The position numbers were made by a program, and so were the translations under genes. Shown in pieces: positions 41,141 through 43,691 of a stretch of DNA of 43,691 nucleotides. The stretch is from positions 1-43,691 of the forward strand of contig JACUUV010000024.1 of the NCBI GenBank assembly GCA_014859095.1. The letters run 5' to 3'. A model generated the notes under the pieces. It ran no database searches. It worked only from the letters and a program-made list of their open reading frames with translations, and had not been told where the DNA came from. Source of the stretch: Clostridia bacterium (GTDB lineage Bacteria; Bacillota; Clostridia; Peptostreptococcales; Acidaminobacteraceae). How positions within the stretch are numbered: the first letter of the stretch is position 1; every line of letters begins with the position of its first letter.

Positions 41141-42382
41141 CTAAGTACGATAAGCACCGTTTATTTTTACATATTCATAGGACAAATCGCATCCCCATCC
41201 CTTTGCAGTAGAGCTTCCCTGATTAAAATCAACTGTAATTTTAATTTCATCAAGCTTTAGGATTTTTTCGATTTCTGATTCTTCAAAGCCCGTTCCTTGT
41301 CCTCCCTCAACAATTTTAACTTTTCCAGCTTCATTGGAAAGATAAATTTCTATTTTATTCATATCAAAATCCGCTTCTGAGTAACCCACACTGCACAAAA
41401 TTCTTCCCCAGTTGCCATCCTCTCCAAAGAAGGCCGTTTTTACTAAGCTAGAGTTCAAAATGCTTTTTACAGCTTTTTTGGCATCAGTTTCGCTCTTGGC
41501 GTTGATGGCCTCAGCCTCTATCATTTTAGTGGCTCCTTCACCATCCTTGATAATTGATTTTGCCAAGTACTCGTGAATAAAATAAAAGGACTCTAAAAAT
41601 TTATTCTTTTCTGGATGGGCATGATTCATCTTTGTATTTCCCGCTGCTCCATTTGCCAAGATAGCCACCATATCGTTGGTACTGGTATCTCCATCCACAG
41701 AAATCATGTTATAGGTTTTATCAGTAACAACCTTCAAGGTTTCCTTAAGGAAATCGCCATCTATAGCAATGTCAGTTGTTACAAAGGAAAGCATGGTGGC
41801 CATGTTAGGATGAATCATTCCAGAGCCCTTTGCCATCCCTCCCATAGTTATTAGCTTTCCATCTATTTCGAAGGTAACTGCAATATTTTTGACTCCCGTA
41901 TCTGTGGTTAATATAGCCTCAGCTGCATCTAAACCGCCCTCATAGCTTAATGACTTAGCCGCCAATTCTATACCAGACTTAATTTTATCCATAGGCATTG
42001 GTACTCCGATAATGCCTGTGGAAGCTACTATAATGTTTTCCTTTTGTATGTTTAGGCAATCAGCTGTGACTTCAATCATTTCAAGAGCATCCTTCAAGCC
42101 CTTCTCACCTGTGCAGGCGTTAGCATTACCGCTATTAACTACCATCGCCTGTAGCTTTCCATTATTAATACTTTCCTTTGATATTATTATTGGTGCAGCG
42201 CAGGCCTTATTGGTGGTAAAAACCGCTGCGCCCTCTCCAACGACATCACTAAATATGATTGTCATATCCTTCCTTGATTTTTTGACTCCTGAATGTACAC
42301 CGCTGGCTTTAAAGCCTTTAGCTGAAGTGACATCACCATTGAACACAGTAAAATTTCCCACTTTTTCCCTCCTTAAGGCCAT
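41141..42382 (-). CDS. argJ: Ornithine acetyltransferase (ArgJ)
   Basis: 413 residues. The proenzyme cleaves itself at the Thr in SGMIHPNMATMLSF; KGFKASGVHSGVKKSRKDM is the N-terminal active region and DGDTSTNDMVAILANGAAG lies in the beta chain. It moves the acetyl group from acetylornithine to glutamate and so recycles it; some are bifunctional and also make N-acetylglutamate from acetyl-CoA. It overlaps argC by 10 bases. Confidence 0.96.
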   Translation of the reverse strand: MALRREKVGNFTVFNGDVTSAKGFKASGVHSGVKKSRKDMTIIFSDVVGEGAAVFTTNKACAAPIIISKESINNGKLQAMVVNSGNANACTGEKGLKDALEMIEVTADCLNIQKENIIVASTGIIGVPMPMDKIKSGIELAAKSLSYEGGLDAAEAILTTDTGVKNIAVTFEIDGKLITMGGMAKGSGMIHPNMATMLSFVTTDIAIDGDFLKETLKVVTDKTYNMISVDGDTSTNDMVAILANGAAGNTKMNHAHPEKNKFLESFYFIHEYLAKSIIKDGEGATKMIEAEAINAKSETDAKKAVKSILNSSLVKTAFFGEDGNWGRILCSVGYSEADFDMNKIEIYLSNEAGKVKIVEGGQGTGFEESEIEKILKLDEIKITVDFNQGSSTAKGWGCDLSYEYVKINGAYRT

Positions 42383-43419
42383 ATAGGTGTTTGTTTCAGA
42401 CCCAATGATTCCTCGTATCCCATCATAATATTCATATTTTGTACTGCCTGCCCTGCTGCTCCCTTTATTAGATTATCAATGGCACTGACCAGTACAATGT
42501 GTCCCGTTCTTTCATCCACTTTAAATCCGATTTCACAGAAATTTGAACCGCTAACGGATTTAGTTTGTGGTAAGCTTCCTCTTTCCAAGCTTCTAATGAA
42601 ATACTCTTTTCCGTAGTAACCAGCATATATCTCCTCAAGCTCTACTTCACTTACATGTTTCCTATTTTTAAAATATATAGTACTTAATATCCCCCTAGTC
42701 ATAGGAATTAAATGAGGCGTAAATTGTACTGTTACCTGCTGGTTTGAAGCGAAGCTAATTTCCTGCTCAATTTCTGGTGTGTGACGATGACTGCCGATCC
42801 CATAGGCCCTTACATTTTCATTGCACTGTCCATATAGGGCTATATCCGATAAGTTTCTACCTGCCCCCGATACCCCTGACTTCGAATCAATAATAATTGT
42901 ACCTAGGTCTACTAAATTTTCCTTCAACAGAGGATATAGGGCTAAAATTATGCTTGTGGGGTAACAACCAGGATTAGCCACCAGCTGACTACCCTTGATT
43001 TTGTCTCTATAAATCTCGCATAGACCATAAACAGCTTTTTTTAAATCCTCAACTCCTTGATGTGGCGTTTTATACCACTCTTCATAGGTTTGAGGATCAG
43101 TTAATCGAAAATCTGCTGAAAGGTCAACTACCCCTATATCTAGTGAAAGGCCTCTATGTACTGCCCTTTGACTTAATCCATGGGGTAAGGCACAAAACAT
43201 TATGTCAATACTTTTTAGATAATTATCGCTTTCTACATCAACCCGAACACATTTTTGGCTAAGAAATTTATTTAGGTTGGGATAAATGCTTAAATACTCT
43301 TTGTCCTCATAGCTTCTAGAATCTAAAAATTCTATTTCCACCTCCGGATGCGAAGCCAACAATCTGGTTAATTCAGCTCCTGCATACCCTGTTGATCCCA
43401 ATATACCTACCTTTATCAT
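42373..43419 (-). CDS. argC: N-acetyl-gamma-glutamyl-phosphate reductase
   Basis: 348 residues. NADP-binding start MIKVGILGSTGYAGAELTRL, catalytic Cys in LVANPGCYPTSIIL, and SGVSGAGRNLSD and HRHTPEIEQE later. It reduces acetylglutamyl phosphate to the semialdehyde. First gene of the arg operon; AGAGGTG precedes the ATG. Confidence 0.96.
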   Translation of the reverse strand: MIKVGILGSTGYAGAELTRLLASHPEVEIEFLDSRSYEDKEYLSIYPNLNKFLSQKCVRVDVESDNYLKSIDIMFCALPHGLSQRAVHRGLSLDIGVVDLSADFRLTDPQTYEEWYKTPHQGVEDLKKAVYGLCEIYRDKIKGSQLVANPGCYPTSIILALYPLLKENLVDLGTIIIDSKSGVSGAGRNLSDIALYGQCNENVRAYGIGSHRHTPEIEQEISFASNQQVTVQFTPHLIPMTRGILSTIYFKNRKHVSEVELEEIYAGYYGKEYFIRSLERGSLPQTKSVSGSNFCEIGFKVDERTGHIVLVSAIDNLIKGAAGQAVQNMNIMMGYEESLGLKQTPIWP

Positions 43420-43433
43420 GCAATCACCTCTTG

Positions 43434-43504
43434 TGTATATTTATTATTTTATTTGTATATTTATTTATTTAAAACACTATACACTATTTTGCTAATAATT
43501 TCAA
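43434..43504 (-). promoter_or_regulatory. Promoter of the arg operon with two candidate ArgR boxes
   Basis: Minus strand TTGAAA (43504-43499), a 17-nt spacer, and TATAGT (43481-43476). Downstream of it the 12-mer TGTATATTTATT (plus strand) occurs twice, at 43434-43445 and 43454-43465, exactly 20 bp apart. The TGnAT half-site and spacing recall tandem ARG boxes; the second halves are imperfect. Confidence 0.55.
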
Positions 43505-43651
43505 TCTTTTTTTACTTGTCAACTTCCTATATGATTCACATGTGATAATGTCCTAATCTGAACTTCCGATTTAATTAACTCTAAGGTCCTCAAAAAGTGC
43601 TGATAGATGCTCTGAAAACGTTCTTTTTTCAACGAAAATTACAAATTCTTA

Positions 43652-43680
43652 TTGATTTTCACAGTGAAATATGGTATGAT
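43652..43680 (+). promoter_or_regulatory. Outward promoter at the right edge
   Basis: TTGATT (43652-43657), a 17-nt spacer, and TATGAT (43675-43680). It would drive a plus-strand gene beyond the window. The interval 43505-43650 shows nothing else I can support. Confidence 0.5.
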
Positions 43681-43691
43681 TATAGAGAGTT

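Noticed and set aside
1-43691. tRNA, rRNA, prophage, or phage-defence genes
   Set aside because: None recognised. The only mobile DNA is the IS200/IS605 debris.

Overview
The window looks like a stretch of chromosome from a low-GC, anaerobic Firmicute of the class Clostridia. The evidence is AT-rich DNA, strong AGGAGG ribosome binding sites, a lysine T-box leader, a ferredoxin-linked aldehyde oxidoreductase operon and a gene that needs selenocysteine. I would not name a genus with confidence. Most genes are on the minus strand.

Layout. 1-6.1 kb: the end of a heptad-repeat membrane-transporter-like protein, then a minus-strand run mgtE / alpha-beta hydrolase / small selenoprotein with an in-frame UGA / aromatic-acid-exporter-like protein / decayed 4Fe-4S membrane protein. 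6.2-11.2 kb: a broken 7TM-GGDEF gene, a CoA-disulfide reductase with two rhodanese domains behind a CsoR/CstR-like GC palindrome, a broken EAL-HDOD gene and a small membrane protein. 11.2-18.6 kb: an MFS transporter with a Cys-rich partner, T-box-controlled lysS, a lipoprotein, an unusual MerR-GGDEF fusion, a DEDDh exonuclease, decayed metallo-hydrolase and sstT genes, and a low-molecular-weight tyrosine phosphatase. 18.6-22.7 kb: a TetR / Fe-alcohol dehydrogenase / aldehyde:ferredoxin oxidoreductase / MoaD operon that interconverts acids, aldehydes and alcohols. 22.7-26.9 kb: a UPF0316 protein, an unknown secreted protein, an orphan oligopeptide-type permease pair and a crotonase gene tail. 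26.9-36.7 kb: a sugar locus (binding protein, two permeases, an 1140-aa unclassified carbohydrate enzyme, a GH30 glycosidase and a LacI repressor) tied together by three near-identical operators of the form GAAATCGATTTC. 37-39 kb: two small unknown genes, IS200/IS605 debris and a remnant of carA/carB. 39-43.4 kb: argC-argJ-argB-argD for arginine synthesis behind candidate ArgR boxes.

Two themes stand out. First, a UGA-containing gene at 3016-3312 that a standard annotation would truncate; it encodes a Gly-Gly-Gly-Sec-Cys protein. Second, an unusual density of genes that keep their start and their end but have lost the middle (4Fe-4S protein, GGDEF, EAL-HDOD, metallo-hydrolase, sstT, carA-carB), which points to ongoing decay by internal deletion. 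Other points of interest are the MerR-GGDEF fusion with a 19-bp-spacer promoter, two palindromes that share core and tips but differ by compensatory changes, and a short ORF overlapping the lysS start. All calls come from reading the sequence; no database search was run.
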